NCBI GenBank assembly: GCA_025201865.1
Contig: MU602862.1
Location: 8,161-30,023, forward strand
From: Ramicandelaber brevisporus
Lineage: Eukaryota; Kickxellomycota; Ramicandelaberales; Ramicandelaberaceae
DNA: 21,863 bases
Direction: 5' to 3'
A model generated the notes under the pieces. That model was not told where the DNA came from and searched no databases. It saw nothing but the letters and a program-made list of their open reading frames with translations. Positions 8,168 through 17,450 of the stretch are shown here, in pieces; position 1 is the stretch's first letter; each line of letters opens with the position of its first letter. Made by a program: the position numbers and the translations under genes.

Positions 8168-10531
8168 ATGGCTGATCAGCACCGCATATATGCCAATCCA
8201 GATGAGGCTAAGCGTCAAGCATTCTCTCAGATCATGCGCTTCCCACCGCCAGCACCATCCACTGCCAGCTCAGCAGCAGCAGCATTTGCAGCAGCCACTG
8301 CCACCTCTCCGTCAGCAACATCGCCAGTTAGACGTGGTCGCAACAGTATCAGCGGTCTGAATATTCCGTATATTCAGCGGGACGCACTGATCTCGCTTGC
8401 ATCAAATGACACTCTCAATATCTTTAGCAAAGAGGATTGGCAGCCACTAAGAAAACGTCCATTTGCATCAGTTGATCAAATACCACAATTAACCACTCAA
8501 TCGCTAGATCAAATGAAGTCATCAAAAACACACGGTCTATCATCGCCATCTTCATCATCATCATCATCCAAATCAAACATTCGCAAATGGCTAAATACAC
8601 TGAGTAAACCGTCATCGACACTGGCCAACCAAATTACAGCCACACCTCATTTAACATCGCCGCTGATTGTGGAATGCAAGGGATGCGGGAAAGTAGTTTT
8701 AGCAGTATCACTAAGGGCACATCATGACAACAGCTGTCCAAAGCCACCCGAGAAACCACCCAGAGGTGCCAAAGCATCAGCATCAACAACATCAGCAGCG
8801 ACAGCGGCAGCAACAGCAAGCACGGCAACAAACAGAAGGATGAGCATTTCTCAGCAGGATCAACAGACTGCGGTGAGTCAGGGTTTCAGTGATATCAATG
8901 ATGCAGCCAGTGAAGCTGCTCCACCTCCTATTAAAAAGCGAAGAACCATCAAAGCAAAGGCAGGAGCAGCAGCAACCGTCAAGTCAGAACCGCAGCCAGC
9001 GTCATCGATTGCTGAACCAGCAGACGAAGATCTCTCTGATGCGCCATTGGCTTCTCGTGATACCCAGGACCGTCCACCGCCCAATACAGAGACTCTCATG
9101 GAATCGGTGACGACTGGGCTGCTTGCATCTGGGAAGGCACCTGCTACGCCACTCACTGCCCAGAGTACAAAGAAGAAGGCTGTGAAACCTCGTCAAAGAA
9201 CGTCAAAGCCAACAAAGGGAAGTTCAGCCGGTGGTGAAGAGTCAATAGTCGCTAACACAGCTACAGCTACGGCTACAGCTACAGCTACAGCTATAGATAC
9301 AGCCACAGCTACGCCAGTTACTACAAATACTGCGGCAATTGTGGAAGAGGAGCTCATTGGAATGGATGATTCTGCATCAATTATTGCAGAGACACCTGTC
9401 CAAGCGAATGCAACTATTGGACAGGCGCACCAGGAAGGCACAATCAGCATTGCCGGATCTGAACCACCGGCAGACTCAACACCAGCACTAGCCACGAATG
9501 CACCTAAACCGGCACGATCCAGAGCAGCCAAAGCTAAGAAGCCGCCACCGGTATTGGATTTGGGCAAACACTGTGCAGTGCAAAAGAATTCAGGAGATGC
9601 ACCATGTATGAGAGCATTGACTTGCAAAGTGCATGCAATCAACGATAGAAGAGCAGTTCCTGGAAGACCTGATCAATTCGATAAGCTGCTGGCCAAATAC
9701 CAGGCTGAGACTAGAATAGCCAATGCTGAGAAGAAGAGACTGAAGAATCCTGAATTGGCTTCATCGATGACGTCTGATAAGTCAACAGCAGATGCAAGTC
9801 TGCAAACACTACAACAGCAGCATCAGCAATCACAACAGTTGGGGTTTGGGAGCGGAATGGATGGTTCTGGACTAAATTTGGCCAATGGTTTAATGATGGA
9901 TGGTGAGCCAGATAGTGACTTAGATGGACCTCCGATGACAGTTGAGCAGGAAATGGCTTTAGTATTAAGTGTAACTCGAGCGTTAATGCCGCGTCCTCTA
10001 GCATCAAAAAAGTACTATGGAGGCGCGTTGGATACTGTTTTGTCGACCACATTTACTACGCCGCTCTCTTCAGGCGCACTGCTTGGCGATAGACATCCTG
10101 TCAATGGTGACATGCTATTATACGAAAGAAGAGATCGAGTGATTGATGCATTGATTGCTGCAGCTCCGCATCGAAGTCTGGATGTATCCGCATCCAGCTC
10201 CAGCATCCCACTGCGATCAACAGCCACAGCCACCACGCAGTCAACCCTCAACCCCACTCTGAATTCAGCACCAGGCAGTGGTCCAAACTCCACAGCTATC
10301 GCTGCGCTTCATCCGATTGCGCAGTCTGTTTCCACATTGCCAATGGCCTCACTCCCTCAAGGATATCCTGCAAATCCAACACTATCAATATTCTCTACTG
10401 CGAACAATCCTCCTCCTCCTCATCCAACAGCTGCGATGCAAATGGCAAGGAATCATCAACATCCGCACCAGCAGCTGCAACAGCACGGCATGCTTGGTAG
10501 TCTGGCTGCTCCAATGGTCATGTCGCCTTAA
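8168..10531 (+). CDS. sgf73: SAGA complex subunit Sgf73 / ataxin-7 homologue (SCA7 domain)
   Basis: 787 residues from the ATG at 8168. A first zinc finger (C170, C173, H185/H186, C190; ECKGCGKVVLAVSLRAHH) matches the Sgf73/ataxin-7 N-terminal finger that sits in the Ubp8 deubiquitinase module. The SCA7 domain at about 462-515 (C469, C480, C486, H489, then RRAVPGRPDQFDKLLAKYQ) is diagnostic and is linked to nucleosome binding. A conserved-looking helical stretch follows near 590-660. Flanks are low complexity: Ser runs, Ala runs, an Ala-Thr repeat and a Gln-rich segment. The product should anchor the H2B deubiquitinase to SAGA in the nucleus. The ATG was chosen as the first in frame; the frame is open for 28 codons upstream, so an extra 5' exon is possible. 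Confidence 0.9.
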   Translation: MADQHRIYANPDEAKRQAFSQIMRFPPPAPSTASSAAAAFAAATATSPSATSPVRRGRNSISGLNIPYIQRDALISLASNDTLNIFSKEDWQPLRKRPFASVDQIPQLTTQSLDQMKSSKTHGLSSPSSSSSSSKSNIRKWLNTLSKPSSTLANQITATPHLTSPLIVECKGCGKVVLAVSLRAHHDNSCPKPPEKPPRGAKASASTTSAATAAATASTATNRRMSISQQDQQTAVSQGFSDINDAASEAAPPPIKKRRTIKAKAGAAATVKSEPQPASSIAEPADEDLSDAPLASRDTQDRPPPNTETLMESVTTGLLASGKAPATPLTAQSTKKKAVKPRQRTSKPTKGSSAGGEESIVANTATATATATATAIDTATATPVTTNTAAIVEEELIGMDDSASIIAETPVQANATIGQAHQEGTISIAGSEPPADSTPALATNAPKPARSRAAKAKKPPPVLDLGKHCAVQKNSGDAPCMRALTCKVHAINDRRAVPGRPDQFDKLLAKYQAETRIANAEKKRLKNPELASSMTSDKSTADASLQTLQQQHQQSQQLGFGSGMDGSGLNLANGLMMDGEPDSDLDGPPMTVEQEMALVLSVTRALMPRPLASKKYYGGALDTVLSTTFTTPLSSGALLGDRHPVNGDMLLYERRDRVIDALIAAAPHRSLDVSASSSSIPLRSTATATTQSTLNPTLNSAPGSGPNSTAIAALHPIAQSVSTLPMASLPQGYPANPTLSIFSTANNPPPPHPTAAMQMARNHQHPHQQLQQHGMLGSLAAPMVMSP
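9258..9312 (+). repeat. 6-bp ACAGCT-type coding repeat (Ala-Thr run)
   Basis: Imperfect ACAGCT/ACGGCT units within SGF73 encode an alternating Thr-Ala run of about eight pairs, broken by Ile-Asp. It lies in the disordered region between the N-terminal finger and the SCA7 domain. Confidence 0.8.
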
Positions 10532-10793
10532 ATCTGTGTGTAACTTAACTATTAATATGTTTTATCCTCTTTCTCTTTTTCTTTCTCGTTTGAAATAATC
10601 CGTCAAAGAATCGAGAAGCCCAAATGCAAGTCAACCGGGAGTAACCCAGGCCGCATCACAAGCAACCCAAATCAATCCACCAATGGCAGTCTCGTCCCTT
10701 TTTTTCTCACTCTGCCTTTCAAGTCAACACTACGTTCTCAGTTTTTTTCTTTATTTTTTTCTTTTTCTCCTTTCAACAGTAGAGTAAGTGCAG
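10532..10793. other. Intergenic region with pyrimidine tract before the F-box-like gene
   Basis: These 262 bp lie between two tandem genes. The last 60 bp form a long T-rich tract ending in TTCAACAG at 10772-10779 (approximate), and another AG (TGCAG) sits directly before the ATG. This looks like a possible 3' splice site of an intron in the 5' leader, but no donor could be fixed. Confidence 0.4.
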
Positions 10794-12530
10794 ATGAGAC
10801 TCGGCTCATTACCGTCAGAGCTTGTTGAGCTGGTCATCGCCTACTGCGATGTGCAGGCGTTGCTTTCATTACGAGCTACCAGCCGTTCACACCGCGACAC
10901 TGTCACGAAAGCGCTAGCTCGAATTGTTGATACCGCTGGCTCAGACAGCCCTAACAGTGCCATTGACCGCGGTCTGCCGTCGGCTCTGCTGCGTGCTTTG
11001 CTCACGTCTCGTAAACATGCCGCTGATGTGATTGGGTTGGTAGTGCGCGAGACTCGGCGCGAGGTGAGTGAAATGCGTGGCTTTCGATTCAAGGAGAATG
11101 TGCCGATAGGCTTTGAAGAGGCCGATGAGTTTATACTGCAGCATCGTCGCTTGTCTCTGATTAGTCATGCGGATAACGTGGTTGGCAAGGGTAGCGGTCG
11201 TCAGATTGATGCATATCGCCCGCAGAATGCAAAGGTTCAGGCGTGGTTGAAGCCTGAAGTGCTGAGTGGCTTGCCAAACTTGAAGAGACTGTGTATCCTG
11301 AACCGCAACAGTGCATGGATGCCGCGTAACCTGCCTCGAGCTATTTTGGACAGATTGACATGGCTCGAAATTGAGGTTGACGGTGTACTGGCCAAGGTTA
11401 CTGACGAGGATTTGGATGCAATTGCGACTCATTGCAAACAGCTCACTCACCTGCGCATTGTATCGTCGACGTATGGGCCATCAAAGGAGGCTTGGCTCGG
11501 GTTTGTGAACAGCTTGGAGCCAAACAAGTTCCGTGTGCTGGATTTGGTTGGATATCCACATTTGAGCACTGAAGTGTGGAAGGCTATTTACGACACGCAG
11601 CGCCGGAGTCTTCGTGCTGGCGTCTTCTTCCAGGCGCCGGATATGATTGAGTACATTGTCTCAAAGCAAGCGCCGAATGACAACTTGGCACCCTTCAGCC
11701 ACAACATCGCTCATTTGCTTCTGATCAACACTCAAATGAGCAGTGGCGAAGGTATTGCCGACCTGTCTCACTGGTTCCCAAATGTTCGTCATCTCCAAAT
11801 ATCGAATGCAACTGGTGACGAATCTAGCTTTTTGGAAGAGTTACCACAGGTTGAATCTATTGTACAGCGTGGTCGCATGGCTGGCTCAACCAGTTCTTGG
11901 CTGTTTAGTATCGATGCTATTTTGGAAGAAAAGATCGAGGCTGACATGCCAATGCCAGACTACAAGCTCAGCACAGTCCACCTCGTTTGGGAGTCTGTTT
12001 CCAGGGACAGCGATCTGGTTGATTTGTTGACTGAACCAAACTTGCACACTCTGTCAATTAAGCAAAGTCGCAGTCAAGAGTCGGATCCAGTTGATCCGAA
12101 TGATACAATTCAAGCGGCGATGGACCTGTTTGACAATCCAGATTCACTGAAGCCAGCTCCGGGCTTGCGTGTTTTGCGTCTCCTCTTTTGGCGCAATGCC
12201 ATTAACATTGAAACGGTGCGCAAGATTCTGGATCGCTTCCCGCGTCTCGGTTCACTACAGCTATGCCAGCATCCAATGGCTGCTGAGGATGTAGCTGCAA
12301 TTCGTGCAGAGTTTGGCGAACTTCGGGTTGGATTTGAATCAATGGATCATGGCGAGATGGACATTACGCACGGTGTGTTGACGTTGAATGGTCAGTCGCT
12401 CACTAACGATCCTGGCCAGCCTCGCTGGACTGGCGACGAAGACGATCCAAATTTTGTTGAAGACCTTGACGAGACTCGGCGTTTGACTGGATTTAGCTAC
12501 CCATATTACGGTGAAGCCGGTTGGGACTAA
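10794..12530 (+). CDS. F-box / leucine-rich-repeat-like protein
   Basis: 578 residues from the ATG at 10794. The first 40 residues (LGSLPSELVELVIAYCDVQA, then LLSLRATSRSHRD) fit an F-box: the LPxELxxxI start, a hydrophobic middle and the conserved L-R-x-x-S-R stretch. After that come spaced segments of LxxLxLxxN/C type (for example LPNLKRLCIL, KQLTHLRIV, FPNVRHLQI, LRVLRLLF, FPRLGSLQL) expected of an irregular leucine-rich repeat or solenoid. F-box proteins bind Skp1 and bring substrates to SCF ubiquitin ligases; the LRR part would select the substrate, which cannot be named. The C-terminus is acidic (about residues 543-560). No intron is visible. Many such proteins are lineage-specific, so orthology is not claimed. 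Confidence 0.7.
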   Translation: MRLGSLPSELVELVIAYCDVQALLSLRATSRSHRDTVTKALARIVDTAGSDSPNSAIDRGLPSALLRALLTSRKHAADVIGLVVRETRREVSEMRGFRFKENVPIGFEEADEFILQHRRLSLISHADNVVGKGSGRQIDAYRPQNAKVQAWLKPEVLSGLPNLKRLCILNRNSAWMPRNLPRAILDRLTWLEIEVDGVLAKVTDEDLDAIATHCKQLTHLRIVSSTYGPSKEAWLGFVNSLEPNKFRVLDLVGYPHLSTEVWKAIYDTQRRSLRAGVFFQAPDMIEYIVSKQAPNDNLAPFSHNIAHLLLINTQMSSGEGIADLSHWFPNVRHLQISNATGDESSFLEELPQVESIVQRGRMAGSTSSWLFSIDAILEEKIEADMPMPDYKLSTVHLVWESVSRDSDLVDLLTEPNLHTLSIKQSRSQESDPVDPNDTIQAAMDLFDNPDSLKPAPGLRVLRLLFWRNAINIETVRKILDRFPRLGSLQLCQHPMAAEDVAAIRAEFGELRVGFESMDHGEMDITHGVLTLNGQSLTNDPGQPRWTGDEDDPNFVEDLDETRRLTGFSYPYYGEAGWD

Positions 12531-12961
12531 AACTAAACTCTGTTTGTGTCTCGATATCATTTAAATACATCCTATCACATTTAAAAGCGCTCTAAAGTGA
12601 GCAAATCTGTCTAAATCCAGGCGTGAAAAAGACTCAATGCTTTTGGAGTTTGAGTGGCGTTCACCGCTAGGGCGTAAAGAAAAAACTCGAAGAATGTTCC
12701 CCGATGTTGATTTTTGTTTTACGCCCAAAAGAAGACCCAAACCCCAATGCCATGGAATTTCTTGGCAGTATAACTCAGCCCTCGCGGCCCGTGCTGTGCT
12801 GTCCACTCATGCACTCTCCTACTTTGCTTTTTATGTGTACAAGCGAAACCGTCCGGTTTCTTTTTTTGTGCTACCATCCACTTTCTCTATTTACAGCAAT
12901 TCTGTCTCTTTCTTTTACATTATTTTGAAACCAAAGCAACAGCAACACTCACAAGCACGCA
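12531..12961. promoter_or_regulatory. Upstream region of CHS7 with repeated GGCGT motifs
   Basis: These 431 bp lie between the F-box-like gene and CHS7. GGCGTGAAA occurs at 12620-12628, GGCGTTCA at 12656-12663, GGGCGTAAA at 12670-12678 and its exact inverse TTTACGCCC at 12718-12726. GAAACCG-TC-CGGTTTC (12845-12860) is a 7-bp inverted repeat with CCG/CGG at its centre. A CA-rich stretch (12938-12961) precedes the ATG. I see no coding frame; those that appear here lack support. Confidence 0.5.
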
Positions 12962-13861
12962 ATGGTATACGGAAGTTTTACAGGCATTTGCAACCGAGTT
13001 GCTCTACCATCCTGCAGATTACTCGGCCAATACTCCAATTTCACACGCTCCTGCAACATCTCTCCTTTGCTTTCCACGGACCGCTCGTCATGGCTCGTCA
13101 ACGTTGGTGACTTTTCCGTCTCGCTCTTTTCAATTCTGGTTGGGCTGCTCCTGATTGCTCGCGTTTCCCGGGCTCGTAAGCGGGTTGCAGTTGGCCAGAC
13201 CGAAATGGTGGTTCTGTTTACGCACTTTGTGCTTGTCATGATTATGCAGAGTGTGTCTGCGGGCTGGTCGTTCAAGGATGGCAACGGCGAGAGCGAACTG
13301 GACCGGTGGATGGCTGGTGTCCACACTGCGGTCGTTGTCTCGTTCTTTATCGACCTGCTGGCTATGGGATTAACCGGCTACCAACTGCTTCCGGATGGAT
13401 CGACAAAGGCTGTGTCAAGCATTCTGTTGGGTGTACTGATCACGTTCTTTGTGGCAGGATGGATTGCGCTGGGAACATCGTACGGCGTTCCAAGTGCTTT
13501 GAGCCCATATCTCAAAGATGGACTCGTGGTGGCTCCGGCACTGTTCACCATCCTGTTTATAGTGCCACTCGCCTGTATCGGCATCTATTTGGTTGCTCAG
13601 ACGCTGCTGGTGTGCACGCATTTGGCGGTGAGCAACTCCTTGTGGTGGCTCGTGGCGTCGCTAGTGGCATTTGCAGCAGGCCAGGTCATCTCAATTCTGG
13701 CAAGTCAGAAGATTTGCGAGGCGACCAACAAGAAGATTGATGGGCTGATGTTTGGAACGCTGCTGACATTGATTGCAATGGTGTTGCAGTATGTGTATTG
13801 GAGTAAGATTACTGAAGAGGACGATGATTCATTTGTGCGCATCAACGAATCCATCTACTAA
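12962..13861 (+). CDS. CHS7: Chitin synthase export chaperone Chs7
   Basis: 299 residues with seven hydrophobic segments at about 47-67, 81-101, 119-141, 150-172, 187-212, 224-246 and 261-281. The N-terminal FTGICNRVALPSCRLLG with a later Cys (C31) is the signature extracytoplasmic start of the Chs7 family. KRVAVGQTEM (73-82), the segment ending in GYQLLPDGS (139-147) and the acidic tail WSKITEEDD (280-288) are also family features. In yeast Chs7 is an ER membrane protein needed for chitin synthase III (Chs3) to leave the ER, and it remains with it later. It follows the F-box-like gene in the same orientation and converges on RIP1 with 209 bp between stops. Length and topology are normal for the family, and no intron is needed. 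Confidence 0.9.
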   Translation: MVYGSFTGICNRVALPSCRLLGQYSNFTRSCNISPLLSTDRSSWLVNVGDFSVSLFSILVGLLLIARVSRARKRVAVGQTEMVVLFTHFVLVMIMQSVSAGWSFKDGNGESELDRWMAGVHTAVVVSFFIDLLAMGLTGYQLLPDGSTKAVSSILLGVLITFFVAGWIALGTSYGVPSALSPYLKDGLVVAPALFTILFIVPLACIGIYLVAQTLLVCTHLAVSNSLWWLVASLVAFAAGQVISILASQKICEATNKKIDGLMFGTLLTLIAMVLQYVYWSKITEEDDDSFVRINESIY

Positions 13862-14070
13862 GCATAACAAACCAAAAGCATGCCATCTCTTACATTCCTA
13901 TCCATATCCTTGCTCTTATCCTTATTTTCTTCTTCAAAGTTACAACTTCCATTCATATATATATCATTCAAGAAAGAGTACTGCTTTCTTGTCACTTTCC
14001 CATCATTCTTTATTCATTTCATCACCTGTGAATTGACATGTTTGCTTTAAATAATCTGAAACGGGTTGAT

Positions 14071-15261
14071 TTAACCGACAACGATGGAGCTTTCAGTGAA
14101 CTCGTGGTCTGGGATTTCCAAGTTCAATGGAGCTGGACCCTTGCGAATACGGCCGGAGATGTCGTAGTGGGAACCGTGGCATGGGCAGAACCAGCCACCA
14201 AAGTCACCAGCCTCGCCAACTGGCACGCAACCCAAGTGGGTGCAGACACCAATGACAACGAGCCACTCTGGACGCTCAAAGCGCTCGGCATCGGTCTGTG
14301 GGTCACGCAGCTCGGAGATGCTGACAGCCTGGGCCTCCTCAATCTCCTCCTTGGTGCGGTGGCGCACAAACACGGGCTTGCCACGCCACTTGACGATCAA
14401 GGACTTGCCCTCTGGGATGGAGTTGAGGTCAATCTCAACCTTGGCAAGAGCCAACACATCGGCGGAGGCGGACAGGTTGGTCAAGAACTCGTGGACCACG
14501 GACTTGGCACCGGAGAAGAAGACACCACCGGTGGCACCGACCATCATGTAGGCAAACGAGCGGGAAGTGTCAACGCCGGACTCCTTCTTGGAGGAGCTGA
14601 AGTCTGGGATCTTGTGGGTGCCCTCGCCAGCGGCATAGGTGAACTTGAGGCGCTTCTGGTGAACAAACGAGGTGAGAGGAGCTGTTTGATATCAATCACA
14701 GTAGTAGCAATAACAACAAATCAATGATCAAACAAACAATGTCAGTGATAACAGTTTCACAAAGTATTATTGCTAACTCGAGATTCGGATTGAAATCGGG
14801 ATTGAGATTGAGATTGTGATCAGAGATACACCGAATGCCATCCGCTTCAAACTGGAGCCTCTTCCAAATCATCGTCTCCTTTGCTGCTACGAGCATTATG
14901 GACATCGCACGCATGTATTTGATCGTTTCTCGCCCTTCTCTTCCGAAATGTTTCATAATAACTGCCGCCGCTGATAGGGAAAAAAAAATATAGGGAAGCT
15001 GATACACATACTGGTCATGGAGGTGGTTGCAGCTGGAGCCAGCAACGACGCGCTACGCGGCTTCGAGAGCTGCTTGTAACCAGGCAACGCGTGATATCCT
15101 CCATGAGAGGAGTGATCGTGGGTTGCCTTTGGATCGTGGACTGATCCCGAACGAGCGGCAAGATTGCGCATACCGGCAGTAGACAGCGGTGCGGTCATGC
15201 AGGTGCGCGACAGGGCAGCTGCAGACGCCAACCGCGGCACGAAACGAGTCACCGAGGCCAT
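14071..15261 (-). CDS. RIP1: Rieske iron-sulfur subunit of mitochondrial complex III (two exons)
   Basis: Join exon 1 (15261-15012) and exon 2 (14681-14071), giving 286 residues. The N-terminus is rich in Arg, Ser and Ala without acids, as expected of a mitochondrial presequence. One transmembrane segment lies near 126-150 ([16 protein letters not shown]). The Rieske fold carries CTHLGC at 230-235 and CPCHGSH at 249-255. C230, H232, C249 and H252 would bind the 2Fe-2S cluster, and C235-C251 would form the disulfide. The protein carries electrons from ubiquinol to cytochrome c1 in the inner membrane. The splice A|GTATGT...AAACAG|CT makes a Thr codon and keeps frame. It is divergent from the mitochondrial MetRS gene. 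Confidence 0.95.
14682..15011 (-). other. Intron of RIP1
   Basis: The minus-strand donor GTATGT begins at 15011 and the acceptor ATCAAACAG ends at 14682 (330 nt, phase 1). Splicing joins the presequence region to the conserved tether and head with no frame change. The donor is the same hexamer as in the BARD1-like intron. Confidence 0.85.
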
Positions 15262-15588
15262 TATTGCTGTAAATGAAGAGGAAGAATAAGAAGAGGAGTC
15301 CTTTTTGTAGCTGGTTCAGAGGTCAACTTTTTTGGCAGTGAAATTCGCAACACGATGGAGCGTTGTCGCTGTTGTTGCCGTTGCCGCCGTTGTTGGTCGT
15401 TGTTTCTGTGTCGCCGGCGAGGTTGCAGCTATGAAAAAAAAATGAATATTTTTTGGTGGCGAATGCTATGAAAAGTGCGGAATTGCTCGGAAAGCATCCA
15501 CAATACAAACAGCAACAACAACAGCAAAAAAACAGTAACAGTAACAGCAACAACAGTAACAACAACAACAACGGTAACAAACTTGGAG
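15262..15588. promoter_or_regulatory. Shared upstream region of RIP1 and mitochondrial MetRS
   Basis: These 327 bp separate divergent starts of two nuclear genes for mitochondrial proteins. The MetRS side holds a CAA/AAC-rich tract (15506-15577) directly before its ATG. The middle holds GTTGTTGCCG-type words and short A and T runs. The MetRS frame is open upstream to a GTG at 15475, but that part reads only Asn/Thr simple repeat and is taken as leader. Confidence 0.55.
15506..15577 (+). repeat. CAA/AAC/CAG-rich simple repeat in the MetRS leader
   Basis: Interrupted CAACAACAACAG and AACAGTAAC words form a purine/C-rich, T-poor tract ending 12 nt before the chosen MetRS start. In mRNA sense it is CAA-rich, as in the leaders of the BARD1-like gene and POLD2. 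Confidence 0.8.
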
Positions 15589-17406
15589 ATGCTAATCGCG
15601 CGGCATCTACTAACTGCGAGGCGACCGCTCGCCCAAGCCGCTGGCCACCAACTGCGGCGTTTATCATCATCATCTTCATCATCCTCGCTGGTATCTGCCA
15701 CCACCAATAGCAAGCCAACTTATATCACGACTCCAATCTTCTACGTCAACGCCAAACCTCACATTGGACATTTGCATTCAGTCGTTCTTGCCGATACTCT
15801 TCGTCGCTACGCTCTTCTCCGCAAAGGCATTGCAGACACCAACCATTCATCTAGCAACAGCGAGCGTGTTTTCCTCAGTGTCGGCACAGATGAACACGGT
15901 CTCAAGATTCAAAATGCCGCAAAGGCAGCCAACATGCCGCCGCAGCAGTTTTGCGACCAAATCACAGTGGCGTTTAAAGAGCTGTTTGATCGCGCCAACA
16001 TTGGATACTCGGATTATCTGAGAACGACTCAGCCGAGACATCACAAAGCAGCGCAGGAATTGTGGAGGAGATTGGAAGCACAAGGATATATTTATAAAGG
16101 TGGACATGAGGGATGGTATTCGGTATCCGATGAGGCATTCTATCCATCAACGCACGTAAAAGATGTGGAGGGTGGCGATGGTAAACTGCAGAAAGTGTCT
16201 ATGGAAACTGGATCAGCAGTGGAATGGGTTCGAGAAGAAAACTACATGTTTAGACTATCGAAACTGCAAGACAGGCTGAGGGAATGGCTCAAGTCTGGCA
16301 CTGGAAATGATGCAGTTGTGTGCCCGCCAAACAGATTAAACGAGACACTTGGCTGGCTGTCAGGCCCAGTTGAGGACATTTCCATTTCGAGACCACATTC
16401 TCGAGTACAATGGGGCATTCCAGTGCCCAGTGATCCGGCTCACACAATGTACGTCTGGATTGAGGCTCTCAGTGTCTATCTCACCGCAACCGGTTTCCCT
16501 TGGTCACCATCAGCATCATCATCACCACCAACACCATCGCAAAACCTATTTCCACCAACTGTCCAAATTGTAGGCAAAGACATTTTAAGATTCCACGCAG
16601 TGTTTTGGCCGGCATTTTTAATGGCTGCAGATTTGCCTCTACCGCGTCGAATTATGGCCCATGCACACTGGACAATGGGCATGCAAAAGATATCGAAAAG
16701 CCGCGGCAACGTCGTCAACCCGTTTGACATCATGGACCAATATGGAGTTGATACAGTTAGATACTATTTGATGCGAGAGAGCAGTTTGGCGGACGATAGT
16801 AATTTTACAGTCGAGATGATTGAGCGCCATTACAAGAAGGACTTGCAGTCACTGTGGGGTAACTTGGTATCGAGATGCACCTCTCCGTCGTTTAAAGGGT
16901 ACATTGCCGATGCACTGAGCAATTCACAGCAGCGGATTGAGCGAGTGATGGAGGCCACACCAGCACTGGATGGTTGGTTGACGCTTGAGGAGAACTGCGC
17001 ACATCATTTTGAAAGTGGCGAAATTGGCCGTGCTATTGCGTTGGTGCGGGAGAGACTCACCGCTGCCAACTTGTACGTGTCCACTGTTGAGCCATGGTCA
17101 CTCGCCAAGCGGCTCAAGGCTGATCCCGAGTCAAGCAACAGCCAATCGCTTAAGCAGCAGATTGAGGATGCGCTGTTCATTGGGCTGGAAACTGCAAGAC
17201 AAGCCGCTATCATTCTGCATCCGATTATGCCGACCAAGACATCTCAGATCCTGGATGCACTCGCCATTCCAACCGGTGAGCGTTCCTGGGATTTCGCCAG
17301 AGTCGGTCGTGGCTGGCAGTCCGATGATTTAAATCAGGTTGCTACTCAGTTAGCTGGCAAGAAGATGAAACCACTCTTCCCCGAGCTCGACATTACTAAT
17401 AAATAG
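15589..17406 (+). CDS. MSM1: Mitochondrial methionyl-tRNA synthetase
   Basis: 605 residues from the ATG at 15589. The start gives an Arg-rich, acid-free N-terminus (MLIARHLLTARRPLAQ) fitting a mitochondrial presequence. This class I synthetase shows the HIGH motif at 58-61 after TTPIFYVNAKP, GTDEHGLKIQ shortly after, and KISKS at 367-371 followed by RGN. The segment GGHEGWYSVSDEAF lacks the zinc-knuckle cysteines seen in some bacterial and cytosolic enzymes, as in mitochondrial ones. The C-terminal helical anticodon-binding domain follows, with no tRNA-binding extension. A Ser/Pro-rich insert lies near 303-323. It charges mitochondrial initiator and elongator tRNA-Met. Length is close to yeast Msm1 and human MARS2. 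It converges on POLD2 with 44 bp between stops. Confidence 0.93.
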   Translation: MLIARHLLTARRPLAQAAGHQLRRLSSSSSSSSLVSATTNSKPTYITTPIFYVNAKPHIGHLHSVVLADTLRRYALLRKGIADTNHSSSNSERVFLSVGTDEHGLKIQNAAKAANMPPQQFCDQITVAFKELFDRANIGYSDYLRTTQPRHHKAAQELWRRLEAQGYIYKGGHEGWYSVSDEAFYPSTHVKDVEGGDGKLQKVSMETGSAVEWVREENYMFRLSKLQDRLREWLKSGTGNDAVVCPPNRLNETLGWLSGPVEDISISRPHSRVQWGIPVPSDPAHTMYVWIEALSVYLTATGFPWSPSASSSPPTPSQNLFPPTVQIVGKDILRFHAVFWPAFLMAADLPLPRRIMAHAHWTMGMQKISKSRGNVVNPFDIMDQYGVDTVRYYLMRESSLADDSNFTVEMIERHYKKDLQSLWGNLVSRCTSPSFKGYIADALSNSQQRIERVMEATPALDGWLTLEENCAHHFESGEIGRAIALVRERLTAANLYVSTVEPWSLAKRLKADPESSNSQSLKQQIEDALFIGLETARQAAIILHPIMPTKTSQILDALAIPTGERSWDFARVGRGWQSDDLNQVATQLAGKKMKPLFPELDITNK

Positions 17407-17450
17407 AGAACGATTTAACTAAAAACAGCGATACATACACTATTTCTTTT

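Noticed and set aside
14038-14727. 229-codon plus-strand frame opposite RIP1 exon 2
   Set aside because: It is the antisense shadow of the Rieske coding exon, whose cluster-binding motifs establish the minus strand as coding.
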